Notes under the pieces: generated by a model | Told to the model about the DNA's origin: nothing | Database searches by the model: none | The model's input: the letters and a program-made list of their open reading frames with translations, nothing else | NCBI GenBank assembly: GCA_964518905.1 | Contig: CAZFJL010000002.1 | Location: forward strand, 62,001-126,000 | Direction of reading: 5' to 3' | DNA: 64,000 nucleotides | Source: RDYZ01 sp964518905 | GTDB lineage: Bacteria > Cyanobacteriota > Cyanobacteriia > Cyanobacteriales > Geitlerinemataceae | Translations under genes and position numbers: made by a program | Shown here: piece by piece, positions 9,220 through 18,341 of the stretch | Numbering within the stretch: position 1 is the stretch's first letter | How the letters are laid out: every line of letters starts with the position of its first letter

Positions 9220-9299
9220 TCTAAAACACCTCACCCATTTTCCCCACAGGTTAAGCTTGCGTATACTGTGAACGCCACGATCACGCGAAATTAAACGAC
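9220..9299 (+). repeat. 80-bp direct repeat with promoter, copy A
   Basis: This sequence (TCTAAAACACCTCACCC... to ...AAACGAC) is repeated at 11178-11257 with 2 mismatches in 80. It includes TATACT at 9262-9267, a good -10 element, with only a weak -35. Copy A precedes the HNH endonuclease gene by 28 bases, while copy B precedes the PP2C gene by 39 bases. The restriction-modification pair is thus bracketed by a duplication of the host promoter region. Confidence 0.92.
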
Positions 9300-9327
9300 A
9301 ACCACTTCGAGAGATTAATTGAAATAA

Positions 9328-10044
9328 ATGGAGTTTGAGCGCTATATCCAAAAACTGCCCACGAAAAAACTGAGCCGCGTTAAACGTATTATTCTCCAGA
9401 CTCTATGGGGGACAAACGGTAACACCTTCCCAAGACCCTGGATCACTTCCCAGGCTTTGCTCGAACAAACACAACAAAAATACTTCGATCGCCGCATTCG
9501 TGAACTGCGCGATGATTTAGGCTGCGACCTCGAAACCAATTATGTGAGCACCTTGCAAGACCATGCATGGCGGTTACGATCACCAACCTTGCAGCCACCA
9601 AAACCCCGTAGTTACCTGACCGTTCGTCAGAAAGTCGATTTATTTAAACGTCATGATTTTTCCTGCGCGATTTGTGGTGTAACTATTGCCGCAGAAGAGC
9701 GAGGATTGCAAGCAGATCATAAAGTTCCCATTTCGCGCGGTGGTCGCCGCGACCTGAACAACTGGCAACCCCTTTGTCAAGACTGTAACGTAGCCAAACG
9801 TCGGGCCTGTCAAGGCTGCGATCTTCCCTGTGAGTCTTGCGTGTGGGCATACCCGGAAACAGTGGGAATTCGGACAACGATCGCCTTTCGTGAATCAACC
9901 TTGCGCCGACTGGATCGATTTGTCCAAGCCACACGAGGCGATCGCGATGCTATTACAAATGATGCTGTCGATCATTATCTCGATACTGCTGACAGTGGCG
10001 ATCGCGCAGTCTCGGAAGGCTCCGAAACCGAGGACCAACCATAA
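9328..10044 (+). CDS. HNH endonuclease, likely type II restriction enzyme
   Basis: A 238-residue protein with an N-terminal winged-helix-like region (about 1-90, RRIRELRDDLG) and an HNH nuclease at about 105-175. The nuclease shows CAICG, LQADHKVPISRGGRRDLNN and LCQDCNVAKRR, and is followed by a second cysteine cluster CQGCDLPCESC. These are the Zn-stabilised beta-beta-alpha-metal elements. It faces a C5-cytosine methyltransferase tail to tail with a 70-base overlap, which argues strongly for a restriction-modification pair. Its promoter appears to be a duplicate of the PP2C gene promoter. The recognition site cannot be read from sequence. Confidence 0.82.
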   Translation: MEFERYIQKLPTKKLSRVKRIILQTLWGTNGNTFPRPWITSQALLEQTQQKYFDRRIRELRDDLGCDLETNYVSTLQDHAWRLRSPTLQPPKPRSYLTVRQKVDLFKRHDFSCAICGVTIAAEERGLQADHKVPISRGGRRDLNNWQPLCQDCNVAKRRACQGCDLPCESCVWAYPETVGIRTTIAFRESTLRRLDRFVQATRGDRDAITNDAVDHYLDTADSGDRAVSEGSETEDQP

Positions 10045-11045
10045 TCACCCAGCATTAACGCCCGCAGAATACGATCGCCCACAGCTTGCGCCACCGGTGG
10101 CGGGAAAGCATTGCCAACCTGACGATAGGCGCTAGTCTTACGACCCGAAAATATCCACTCATCCGGAAAACCCTGCAAACGTGCCACCATCCGCACGGTC
10201 AACAGCGGCATCTGTTCATAACCCACTTTTTCACCGCAGAAATCTGCCGCTGGTTCCCGATCGGCAAGACGGTGAGCATTCACGGAGAGCTCTCGCCATG
10301 CCCGTTTGGCACGAGTCGGACCTAAATCGGGGCCGCCGTGCTTTTTCGAGCCACCGACGATCGTCGGAGCTAATTGATTCGCCCGATCTCGCCACACTGA
10401 AGCACCTGGCCAACCATCCACCGCCATCAAATCATAAAGCCGCTCACCCACAGTCGCGGGTTGAGCTTTGAGTGGATGAGGCCAGGAAAAATGGGAGGCA
10501 TAGCTGGGCTTGAGCGCCACAAGAATACAGCGTCGCCGATGTTGTGAAACGCCGAAATCGGCTGCATCCAGTAATGTCCAAAAGACGGTGTAGCCTAGCT
10601 CATTTAACTGGGATTCCATCGCCTGTCTATAGGGTTCAAAGCGTTGATCCAATAAACCGCGCACATTCTCGAATAGAACTGCTTTCGGCTGAATCTGAGC
10701 AACTGCGGCGATCGCGGTGGGAAATAAGTCGCGCTCATCATCTGCGCCCAGTTGCTGACCGGCCCTAGAAAAGGGTGGGCAGGGAACACCCGCCGCGATT
10801 AAGTCAATTCCGTCAAATTCTCCCGATCGCTCACGGACAAAGTCCCGTGCATCCCCCTCAATGATTTCGCCCCACAATAGGCCGTGACGCGAATTATTAT
10901 CGCGCAGGGTTTGGCACGCATGGCGATCAATTTCGACTAACGCATGATGCTGGAATCCGACACGATGCAGCCCGAGCGCTTGACCTCCCGCTCCAGCACA
11001 CAGCTCGATCGCGGTGTAAGTTTGATTGAATAGGGAGAGCTGCAT
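9975..11045 (-). CDS. DNA (cytosine-5-)-methyltransferase, type II modification enzyme
   Basis: A 356-residue C5 methyltransferase that would protect host DNA from the adjacent HNH enzyme. Conserved motifs appear in order: ELCAGAGGQALGL (motif I, SAM binding), AGVPCPPFS (motif IV, catalytic Cys), FENVRG (VI), QHRRR (VIII) and YRQVGNAFPPPVA (X). The target-recognition region carries GGSKKHGGPDLGPTRAKRAW. Start ATG at 11045. Its 3' end overlaps the nuclease gene by 70 bases on the opposite strand, so the last 20 or so residues of each protein are encoded by the same DNA. Confidence 0.93.
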   Translation of the reverse strand: MQLSLFNQTYTAIELCAGAGGQALGLHRVGFQHHALVEIDRHACQTLRDNNSRHGLLWGEIIEGDARDFVRERSGEFDGIDLIAAGVPCPPFSRAGQQLGADDERDLFPTAIAAVAQIQPKAVLFENVRGLLDQRFEPYRQAMESQLNELGYTVFWTLLDAADFGVSQHRRRCILVALKPSYASHFSWPHPLKAQPATVGERLYDLMAVDGWPGASVWRDRANQLAPTIVGGSKKHGGPDLGPTRAKRAWRELSVNAHRLADREPAADFCGEKVGYEQMPLLTVRMVARLQGFPDEWIFSGRKTSAYRQVGNAFPPPVAQAVGDRILRALMLGDYGWSSVSEPSETARSPLSAVSR

Positions 11046-11139
11046 GGTAACGCGCCCAACAAGGGGAAAAGAGTCAACGCTTCATGGGTAATTGTACAAA
11101 AAAGGAGTAGACATCGAACAAAAGCTAACGTGAGTTTTA

Positions 11140-11159
11140 GTTCCGTCGTCTAACGGAAC
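11140..11159. promoter_or_regulatory. Inverted repeat upstream of the methyltransferase gene
   Basis: GTTCCGT and ACGGAAC form perfect 7-base arms around a 6-base centre, 95 bases upstream of the methyltransferase start and just before direct repeat copy B. It could be an operator controlling methyltransferase expression or a short terminator. No controller-protein gene is visible nearby. Confidence 0.35.
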
Positions 11160-11177
11160 CGGAAACTCGGTCTCGTC

Positions 11178-11257
11178 TCTAAAACACCTCACCCATTTTC
11201 CCCACAGGTTAAGCTTGCGTATACTGTGAACGCCACGATCGCGCGAATTTAAACGAC
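11178..11257 (+). repeat. 80-bp direct repeat with promoter, copy B
   Basis: Second copy of the sequence at 9220-9299, with the same TATACT (11220-11225). It lies directly upstream of the PP2C phosphatase gene and is probably the original location of the sequence. Confidence 0.92.
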
Positions 11258-11296
11258 GATCGCCACCCCCACCGTCGCCCCCTTCGTCTGCGTGCC

Positions 11297-13228
11297 ATGC
11301 CCCCCCTCGAAGATCGCCTCAGTTCCGTCCAGCTTGTGCGCTACCTGTGGGTCATCGGTAGCCACGTTGAAAACGCCGCCATCGGAACGACGATCGCCGA
11401 TCGCTATCAAGTCATAGCGCCCCGAATCTGGATCGATCGCTACCCCGATCGCGCCCCCGATGCCCCCAAAACCCTGCCGCCGGAATCGCTGACCTACCTC
11501 AAACAGATCCGCCAACCGCTGCATATTCCCCAGGTGTACGGCTTTTGTGACGGACGCGCTCAGGGCATGGGCGACGTGATGCTGCTGGAAAATGCGCCGA
11601 TCGACGAACACGGACAGCTCTACCCAACGATCGAAGCGATGTGGTCGCGTGCCAGCTCCGTCCGTCGTGCCTACTGGCTCTCACAAATTCTCGACCTCTG
11701 GCAGATCCTCGAACCGCAGAAACTCGCCGCCAGCCTACTCGACCCCGACAATATCCGCGTTCAGGGCTGGCGCGTCTGGCTAATCGAACTCAAACCAACG
11801 ATCGGCAAACCCACGCCGATCGACCTGGCCTACCACTGGCGACGCTGGCTCGATCGCGCCGACGCCAACGATCCCACCCTGGCACAGCTCCTCGACCTCT
11901 GCCAACAGATGCGATCGCAAGCTGACGAATTTGACGCGATTCGCGATCGGCTCGATCACATCCTGTTGGAAGCCGCTGCTCACCAGCCGCTGCGCCTCAC
12001 CAGCTTTGGGATTAGCGATTCGGGGCCGAGTCGCTTGCAAAATGAAGATAGTTGCTATCCGATCGCCGAAGACATGGGCAGCGCGGGCGAACAGCGTGGA
12101 GTGGAGCAGGCCAATCTCGCGATCCTGTGCGATGGCGTCGGCGGTCACGAAGGCGGCGAGGTGGCCAGTCAGTTAGCCGTTAAAACGCTCAAACTTCAGG
12201 TCGAAGCCTTTCGTAATATTATTCGGACTAAATCCTTCGTTCCGGCGGAAATTATTCGCCAGCAGCTCGCCACGATGGTACGCGTTACGAACAACACGAT
12301 CGCCCAGGAAAACGACGCCCGCGATCGGCTCGATCGTGAGCGCATGGCCACCACCGCCGTCATGGCATGGCAGATTGCTCAAGCGCCACCACCAACCCAA
12401 ACATCCAAGGTGGTATCGATCGCCACGGCATCCCGCACCGCTCCACTGCCCGATCATTCCAACGCCCACGAGCTGTTTATTGCCAACGTCGGCGATAGCC
12501 GTGCCTACTGGATTTCTGAGCATTACTGTCAACAACTCACGGTCGATGACGACCTCGCCACCCAGGAAGTCGCCGCTGGAAACTGCCTCTATCGTGAAGC
12601 GATCCAGTACGAAGAGGCTGCGGCCTTGACCCAGGCGATCGGCACGCGCGACGGTGCAACGATCGCGCCGGATGTGCGCCGAATTGTGATCGAAGAAGAC
12701 GGCGTTTTGCTGCTGTGTTCCGACGGCGTTAGTGATAACGACTGGGTGGAAAAATCTTGGAAAGCCTTTGTACCGCCACTGCTGGAAGGCTCGACCACCC
12801 TAGAGGCCACGGCGCGAGACTGGATCGAAGTCACGAATGACTACAACGGTCATGACAACGCGACGATCGTGCTGATTGACTGCCGCGTGTCGGAACCCGC
12901 GCCGAGCCCGCTGGAAATTTTCGATCCCAAGGCCAGCGATCGTGATCCGCAAACCGCACCTGATCGCGCCGCTGCCGAATTGATCGATCCCTTCGATCGT
13001 CTCACCGAATCCTCCCGCGCTCTGCTCTCGATCCCCGCCAATCCTGAAACCGCTGCTGAACCTCCCCGCCGTCGCCGCCCGAAACCGACCCGCGCCCAGC
13101 AGCTCAGTGTGGCGATCGCGATCGCCATTTTGGCTAGCCTTGGCGTCTGGTTCAGTCTCAAACCGTTCAGCGATCGTCCTCCAGCGAACCCACCCGCACC
13201 GGAGGAGACCGCACCTGCGACTCCTTAA
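11297..13228 (+). CDS. PP2C-type Ser/Thr protein phosphatase with C-terminal membrane anchor
   Basis: A 643-residue protein. Residues 1-225 form an N-terminal region starting around RYLWVIG, with no family assigned here. The PP2C domain follows from about residue 230: NEDSCYP, LAILCDGVGGHEGGEVAS, NVGDSRAYWI, LTQAIGTRDG, LLLCSDGVSDN and GHDNATIVLI, giving the metal-binding aspartates. After a proline/arginine-rich linker there is one hydrophobic segment near 610-630, so it is probably anchored in the cytoplasmic membrane. The ATG at 11297 is followed by a run of seven C bases, and no upstream in-frame start is convincing, so the exact N-terminus is uncertain. The gene's upstream region is duplicated around the restriction-modification genes. 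Confidence 0.88.
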   Translation: MPPLEDRLSSVQLVRYLWVIGSHVENAAIGTTIADRYQVIAPRIWIDRYPDRAPDAPKTLPPESLTYLKQIRQPLHIPQVYGFCDGRAQGMGDVMLLENAPIDEHGQLYPTIEAMWSRASSVRRAYWLSQILDLWQILEPQKLAASLLDPDNIRVQGWRVWLIELKPTIGKPTPIDLAYHWRRWLDRADANDPTLAQLLDLCQQMRSQADEFDAIRDRLDHILLEAAAHQPLRLTSFGISDSGPSRLQNEDSCYPIAEDMGSAGEQRGVEQANLAILCDGVGGHEGGEVASQLAVKTLKLQVEAFRNIIRTKSFVPAEIIRQQLATMVRVTNNTIAQENDARDRLDRERMATTAVMAWQIAQAPPPTQTSKVVSIATASRTAPLPDHSNAHELFIANVGDSRAYWISEHYCQQLTVDDDLATQEVAAGNCLYREAIQYEEAAALTQAIGTRDGATIAPDVRRIVIEEDGVLLLCSDGVSDNDWVEKSWKAFVPPLLEGSTTLEATARDWIEVTNDYNGHDNATIVLIDCRVSEPAPSPLEIFDPKASDRDPQTAPDRAAAELIDPFDRLTESSRALLSIPANPETAAEPPRRRRPKPTRAQQLSVAIAIAILASLGVWFSLKPFSDRPPANPPAPEETAPATP

Positions 13229-13257
13229 TTCGATCTAGCCCGCCGATTTGCGGTTGG

Positions 13258-14538
13258 TTAGAGCGAATTCAACGGCAACACAGAACCGACCTCACCGCAG
13301 TAGCGCAGAACCAAAATGGTAATGTCGTCCGACTGTTGTACCTCTTCGGCAAAGTCAAAGACAGACTGCTGGAGCGTATCGAGGATGACCTGCGATCGGG
13401 CATCGTGGGGGGTCTGGTTCAGGATATTGAGCGCTTTCACTTCAGTAAAAAATTCGGTCTTACGGTTGCGAGCTTCGGTCACGCCATCGGTGTACGCGAC
13501 CAACCGATCTCCGGGCTGAAGCACGGTTTCTGAAATGGTATAGTCAGCCTCCTCACTAACCCCGAGCAGCATTCCCGGCAACACGTCAAGCAAGGTGAAA
13601 GGTTCACCATTTCGCTGGATAAAGGGCGGATTGTGGCCACCGTTGACGTAGGTGAGTTTGCCGGTGGGCAGATCCAGCAGTCCAATAAAGAGCGTGACGA
13701 ACATGCCGCGCTCGTTACTGTCGCAAAGATTGCGGTTAATCGATTCGAGGATCGTCCCCAGCGCCCGAACGCAGGATCGATTTAGGTTTGAGACCTGCAA
13801 TCGCAGTAGCGTAATCGCCCGAATCATAAACAAAGCCGCCGGGATGCCCTTGCCGGAGACATCGCCGATCGCAATGCAAATCGTGCGATCGTCGAGGCAA
13901 AACGTATCGAAAAAGTCACCGCCGACGGCTCGCGCTGGTATGACGGTTGCGGCCACATCGACCTGGGGGCGATCGGCAAATAACGGCGTCGCGTGGGGCA
14001 GAATGTTGGCCTGGATTTGGGCGGCGGCTTCGATGTCGCGTCGCAAGACATCGAGCTTTAAGCGTTCTTCGATCGTCTGTAGCGCCACTTTGTCCAGTCG
14101 CCGCATCCGGCTCGATAAATCCTGTAACAAGTTTTTAACAATTCCAGGGATTGGGATCAGCTCATCCCAAAAAATTTGCTCGTTGATCACGAGTAACCGG
14201 CAGTCAGTTTCGGCTCGCACGTAGGCGGAAACGGGCTTATGCTCAATGATCGACATCTCACCGATACATTCACCGGGCGAAATCGGAAACCCCAGATCTG
14301 GCGCGACTTGCAAGCCACGATCGCTATCGAGAAACACTTTTAAACTACCGCTGAGAAGCAAATAAAGGTCGTGATTTTCATCTCCGGGCTTAACGAGAAT
14401 GTCGCCTTCATAAATGTCTCGGAATGTTCCTTTTGTCAGCAAAGATTGCAAGACTGATCGATCGACATCCTCAAAGAGTGCGCACGAAGCAAGGGTATCG
14501 AGATCGGGAGGGGTATCCACGGGTCTAATGACTTGCAT
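13258..14538 (-). CDS. cNMP-binding domain / SpoIIE (RsbU-like) phosphatase
   Basis: A 426-residue regulator. Residues 10-135 match a cyclic-nucleotide-binding beta-roll (GDILVKPGDENHDLYLLLSG, PGECIGEMSI). Residues 185-415 are a PP2C/SpoIIE-type phosphatase: GGDFFDTF, IAIGDVSGKGIPAALFM, NGGHNPPF, VAYTDGVTEA and SDDITILVL, with the metal-binding aspartates present. RsbU-type enzymes dephosphorylate anti-anti-sigma proteins in partner-switching pathways; no partner genes are adjacent. A short coiled coil (LDKVALQTIEERLKLDVLRR) joins the domains. It is convergent with the PP2C gene, 29 bases apart. Confidence 0.92.
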   Translation of the reverse strand: MQVIRPVDTPPDLDTLASCALFEDVDRSVLQSLLTKGTFRDIYEGDILVKPGDENHDLYLLLSGSLKVFLDSDRGLQVAPDLGFPISPGECIGEMSIIEHKPVSAYVRAETDCRLLVINEQIFWDELIPIPGIVKNLLQDLSSRMRRLDKVALQTIEERLKLDVLRRDIEAAAQIQANILPHATPLFADRPQVDVAATVIPARAVGGDFFDTFCLDDRTICIAIGDVSGKGIPAALFMIRAITLLRLQVSNLNRSCVRALGTILESINRNLCDSNERGMFVTLFIGLLDLPTGKLTYVNGGHNPPFIQRNGEPFTLLDVLPGMLLGVSEEADYTISETVLQPGDRLVAYTDGVTEARNRKTEFFTEVKALNILNQTPHDARSQVILDTLQQSVFDFAEEVQQSDDITILVLRYCGEVGSVLPLNSL

Positions 14539-14821
14539 AACGCAAGATGGCGGTGCGGTGGCGATGACGGGTGATGCAATGGAGCGATCATCCTAGCAAG
14601 GTGCAAGGCGATCCGGACAGCAACCGGGCTTGAAATCATTAACGTCGCCCTAATTTAGGTCGCATCGTCTAACTTCGCGTCGCGTAATTCTAGCTGATCC
14701 ATTTCGCCTTGCAAACCTTAATCTACGAATAATCACGGCCATGCTTATACAGGATTGTTTAGGCAGAATTTGCACCGGATGTTGCAGTTTAGCCCATGAT
14801 TAATCGGTTCTAATCGCGGTT

Positions 14822-16369
14822 CTAATCACGGCCTTTGAGACGCAATTCTAGGGCGGCGCGAGCCTGTTCACGATCGTCAAAATGGACTTTCGTGGTGCCG
14901 AGGATTTGATAATCCTCGTGGCCTTTGCCTGCAATCAGCACGCCGTCACCGGGTTGGGCTTCGAGGATCGCGCGTCGGATCGCCTCAGCTCGATCGGCAA
15001 TGACGATCGCCGTCGTTCCCTCGGGAATACCGGCGGCTACATCATCGAGGATTTGCTGCGGGTCTTCCGTGCGGGGATTATCCGAAGTGACGACGGCTAG
15101 GTCGGATCGTTCCGCTGCGATCTTGCCCATGATCGGGCGTTTGGTGCGATCGCGATCCCCACCGCAGCCAAAGACGCAAATTGTCCGCCCTGTCACGAAC
15201 GGTCGAAAGGCTTTGAGGGCATTTTCGAGACTGTCGGGAGTGTGGGCATAATCAACGATCGCGGCGATATCTTGATCGGGCGTAATCTCGACGCGCTCCA
15301 TGCGTCCCGGCACGCCGCAAAAATTCGGCAGAGCGGCCACGATCGCTTCCAAATCACCGCCAACGGCTAACACAGACGCGATCGCCGCCATCATATTCTC
15401 CAGGTTGTAGCGACCGACGAGGGGCAGCGTAAACGGCAGCGTTCCGGCGGGAGTTTTGAGTGTGCCGCTTGCGCCGGTGGGCGTCAGTTCGAGATCGCTG
15501 GCGTAGAAGTCGGCGTCGGGATTATCGAGGCTATAGGTCCAGGCTCGATCGCCAAGGCGATCGATTAATTTACGTCCGTATTCGCTATCACGATTAATCA
15601 CCGCGCGACCCGTCGCCGCCAGGTACGGCGGTGCAAAGAGCTTGGCTTTGGCCTCGAAATAATCATCGAAACTGGCGTGATAATCGAGGTGATCCTGGGT
15701 CAAATTGGTGAAGACCGCGACGTTAAATTCACACCCGAGAACCCGTTTTTGATCGAGCGCGTGGGAGCTAACCTCCATCACGCCCACCGCTGCCCCAGCA
15801 TCTCGCGCCGCCGCAAGCTGGCCTTGCAGGTCGATCGCAAACGGTGTCGTATGGGTGGCGACATGCTCATATCCCGGCCAGCGAGCGTACAGCGTGCCGA
15901 ATAGCGCCGCAGAGCGATCGGCGACCTGGAGGAGATATTCGATCAGATGCGTCGTGGTGGTTTTGCCGTTCGTGCCGGTGACGCCAATCATCGCCAGAGC
16001 GTCGCTGGGCTGGCTGTAAAACGTGCTGGCAATCAGACCACAGGCTGAGGCCATATCTGCAACCGGGATCACACACTGGCTGTCCGCAGGAACCTTCGTC
16101 ACGGCCTCTGGTGACACCAACGCCGCGATCGCTCCCGCCTCGATCGCGCTCGGCCAAAATTCACCGCCATCGACCCGCGTCCCCGGCATCCCCAGGAACA
16201 GATCCCCGGCTTGGCAAGTTTGCGAGTTTGGGCTTAAGCCTTTGACTTCAGCATCGAGAGCGGCTTGGATTTCCGGGCGATCGGCGATCGTTGCCCAATC
16301 GAATGCGGGAATAGCCTTGAGTAAGTCGCGCAAGTTCACGATCGAGTCCTCTCTTTCAGTAACGGCCAT
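14822..16369 (-). CDS. murE: UDP-MurNAc-L-Ala-D-Glu--meso-diaminopimelate ligase MurE
   Basis: A 515-residue Mur ligase that adds meso-diaminopimelate to the cytoplasmic peptidoglycan precursor. The ATP loop GVTGTNGKTTTTH is near residue 128. HTPDSLENAL and FGCGGDRDRTKRP are the central and C-terminal domain marks, and SDNPRTEDP is the motif that selects diaminopimelate over lysine. The ATG at 16369 is used; a GTG at 16339 (VNLRDLL) better matches the usual first residues of MurE and may be the true start. Confidence 0.96.
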   Translation of the reverse strand: MAVTEREDSIVNLRDLLKAIPAFDWATIADRPEIQAALDAEVKGLSPNSQTCQAGDLFLGMPGTRVDGGEFWPSAIEAGAIAALVSPEAVTKVPADSQCVIPVADMASACGLIASTFYSQPSDALAMIGVTGTNGKTTTTHLIEYLLQVADRSAALFGTLYARWPGYEHVATHTTPFAIDLQGQLAAARDAGAAVGVMEVSSHALDQKRVLGCEFNVAVFTNLTQDHLDYHASFDDYFEAKAKLFAPPYLAATGRAVINRDSEYGRKLIDRLGDRAWTYSLDNPDADFYASDLELTPTGASGTLKTPAGTLPFTLPLVGRYNLENMMAAIASVLAVGGDLEAIVAALPNFCGVPGRMERVEITPDQDIAAIVDYAHTPDSLENALKAFRPFVTGRTICVFGCGGDRDRTKRPIMGKIAAERSDLAVVTSDNPRTEDPQQILDDVAAGIPEGTTAIVIADRAEAIRRAILEAQPGDGVLIAGKGHEDYQILGTTKVHFDDREQARAALELRLKGRD

Positions 16370-16540
16370 AGTGGGTGACGCCTGAGATGCAACAACCCAG
16401 GAGCGATCTGCACGTGTCAGATTGTGCCGGATCTTACGAGATTTTGCGCGAATTCGGCGGCTCTAGACATTCCAATTGCCGAGATCCGTAGCCCTAAGCC
16501 ATCCAAGCAAACTGGAAGTGACGACAAACTGCCGAACTCA

Positions 16541-16580
16541 AGCATCCTAAGTTTTAGGCAAGCTAGAAGCTTGGGCTACG
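16541..16580. repeat. REP-like palindrome, partial copy
   Basis: CAAGCTAGAAGCTTG followed by GGCTAC matches the right half of the element at 807-852. The left half is diverged (CATCCTAAGTTTTAGG). It lies between murE and the glutaredoxin gene. Confidence 0.6.
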
Positions 16581-16605
16581 AGTCTACGTCGCGTCTTGGC
16601 TCCTG

Positions 16606-16704
16606 GAGTATTACCCGAAAAAATCGCCCATTCCAGAAGTCCAACTTTGCTAAAAAGTCGGATTTCTCGCCCTCTCCAGGAACGTTTATGGAGTTGTTGC
16701 ACTC
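16606..16704. repeat. Dispersed hairpin repeat of about 100 bp, copy 1
   Basis: This is a reverse-oriented relative of 38882-38981. Shared blocks include CGCCCATYCCAGAAGTCC, the complementary AAAAGTCGGAYTTCTCGCCC, GAACGTTTAT and AGTTGTTGCACTC. The centre forms an imperfect hairpin. The element ends 13 bases before the stop of the glutaredoxin gene, so it may serve as its terminator. Confidence 0.75.
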
Positions 16705-16717
16705 TTTGCCGATTTAG

Positions 16718-16990
16718 CTACAAAGCGCCGATCGATTTCTGTAGCCATTTTTCCAATTGCGATCCGCCTAAACGTGGCGACGGACGCGGGATAGGATGTT
16801 CCGCCCGATCGGCGTCCCGATATCGCAACACGGGGATCTCGTATTCATAGGCCGCGAACCAATCCTCGCGGGTCGTAATGTCGCGCGTTTCGATCGTCAC
16901 ATCCCCCCGCTGCGTGGCGATATCTTCGAGCTTTTCGAGCAGTCCCTCACACAGGTGACAGCCCGGTTTAGTGTAGAGAATTAAATCCAT
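16718..16990 (-). CDS. Glutaredoxin family protein
   Basis: A 90-residue thioredoxin-fold protein beginning MDLILYTKPGCHLCEG. CHLC is the redox-active CxxC, and YEIPVLRY carries the cis-proline. It belongs to the glutaredoxin-like DUF836 type common in cyanobacteria. It is expected to be a cytosolic dithiol oxidoreductase with an unknown partner. It shares the strand of the TSUP exporter gene 39 bases upstream and may be co-transcribed with it. Confidence 0.88.
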   Translation of the reverse strand: MDLILYTKPGCHLCEGLLEKLEDIATQRGDVTIETRDITTREDWFAAYEYEIPVLRYRDADRAEHPIPRPSPRLGGSQLEKWLQKSIGAL

Positions 16991-17029
16991 GCGCTTGATG
17001 TTTGTGTTTGTTGAAGGGGCTCGAATTAG

Positions 17030-17875
17030 CTATAGAAGCGATGATTGCACAAATGACAGCGAGACCCAGCCCTCGAAGATCATGAAGGCCGCCATTAAAA
17101 TTAGCAGTCCGCGAAACAGAAAGTTGATAAATGCTGCCGACAGATACGGCAATAGCCGCACCCCAATCTGGGCACCAATCACCCCACCGATCCCCAGACA
17201 TAACCCCGGAATCCACAGCACATTCCCTAAGAGTGCATGACGAATGAGGCTCGATGCTCCGATCGCGACGATCGCCCCTAAACTCACCCGTACCGCATCC
17301 TTAATCGGCGTTTTGAGCACCAGCATTTGTAGCGGAACCATAATCACGCCGCCGCCCACACCGAACAAACCCGACAAAACACCCGCAATCACCCCGATGC
17401 CGATCGACGGTTGATCGAACCAGGATTCGGAATCGCGATCGGCCTCGTAACGACCCTCTGCCTCTCCTGCACTCGGCGACAGTTTCTGCCGTAGTCCCAT
17501 CAAATAAATGGCGATGCACTGAAGCCCAGCAAAGGAAAACGCCAACGCGGACGGAGATAAGTTCTCAGCTAAAATCGCGCCGATCTGTGCCGCTGGAATA
17601 CCGCCGATCGCCAAGCTAAACGATCGACGTAGATCCAGCTTGCCCGCCCACCAGTTGCGTAGACTCCCCGAAATCGAGCTAAACATCACCCCCACCAAGC
17701 TCGTAGCCGTGGCCGGAAGCACACCGAACCCCACCGCCGTTAACGCCGGAACCATCAGTAGCCCTCCACCAATTCCGAGCAAGCCCGAGAGCGCTCCGAC
17801 AAAGAGACCAAGCCCCAGCAAGAGAGCGATTAAAGTTAAAGGCACAGTGAGAACATAAACACGAGGTCGCGACAA
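17030..17875 (-). CDS. TauE/SafE (TSUP) family anion exporter
   Basis: A 281-residue integral membrane protein with about eight hydrophobic segments. The two glycine-rich family repeats are visible: GALSGLLGIGGGLLMVPAL near residue 27 and GVLSGLFGVGGGVIMVPLQ near 165. TSUP proteins move sulfite, sulfoacetate or other organosulfur anions; the substrate here is unknown. A charged loop at about 130-150 separates the halves. The glutaredoxin gene follows on the same strand. Confidence 0.9.
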   Translation of the reverse strand: MSRPRVYVLTVPLTLIALLLGLGLFVGALSGLLGIGGGLLMVPALTAVGFGVLPATATSLVGVMFSSISGSLRNWWAGKLDLRRSFSLAIGGIPAAQIGAILAENLSPSALAFSFAGLQCIAIYLMGLRQKLSPSAGEAEGRYEADRDSESWFDQPSIGIGVIAGVLSGLFGVGGGVIMVPLQMLVLKTPIKDAVRVSLGAIVAIGASSLIRHALLGNVLWIPGLCLGIGGVIGAQIGVRLLPYLSAAFINFLFRGLLILMAAFMIFEGWVSLSFVQSSLL

Positions 17876-18341
17876 TTCGGTAGAAACAAGATCGAATTCC
17901 TGGGGATGTTTCGTGACAATTCGATCCCGTCAAATCCTGCGACCTATTATCAGGGCTTGAGGACTTTTTTTGAACGAGATTGCAAAGACTTTGAGATTCG
18001 TGAGTTTTTCCCGGATTTCTACGCAGATTTTCAGGGTTGAACCATCGCCTTCGACAACGAGAATATGATAGGCAGAAACTTGCGATTTACCCCAGTTTAA
18101 CTCTCTCGATCGTTCCCATGGAATTAATCCAAGACCTAGTCAACAATTAAACCCTAGGCTTTTGTAGCGGTTGATTCTAGCAAAAGTAAAACCGCGATCA
18201 AAATGCTTGGCAAAATCCTTGAACTGCGGAGAAATATCGTCAAATCCCAATATTTTAAGCTCGAAATCTAGACAGATTAGAGGTCGGTGGTATCATGTGC
18301 GTGAAACTCTGAAATCTATGCACGAAAGGCAACCTAAACTT
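17876..18341. other. Intergenic region between TSUP exporter and gpmI
   Basis: No convincing gene is seen. An open frame continues upstream of gpmI to 18171, but its predicted residues resemble no protein start, so it is treated as leader. The region must hold divergent promoters; none is clear enough to mark. Confidence 0.5.

Noticed and set aside
11257..11310. Frameshift at a seven-C run removing an N-terminal zinc ribbon from the PP2C protein
   Set aside because: Other frames near the run contain scattered cysteines but no clear CxxC pair, so the sequence does not prove a lost domain.
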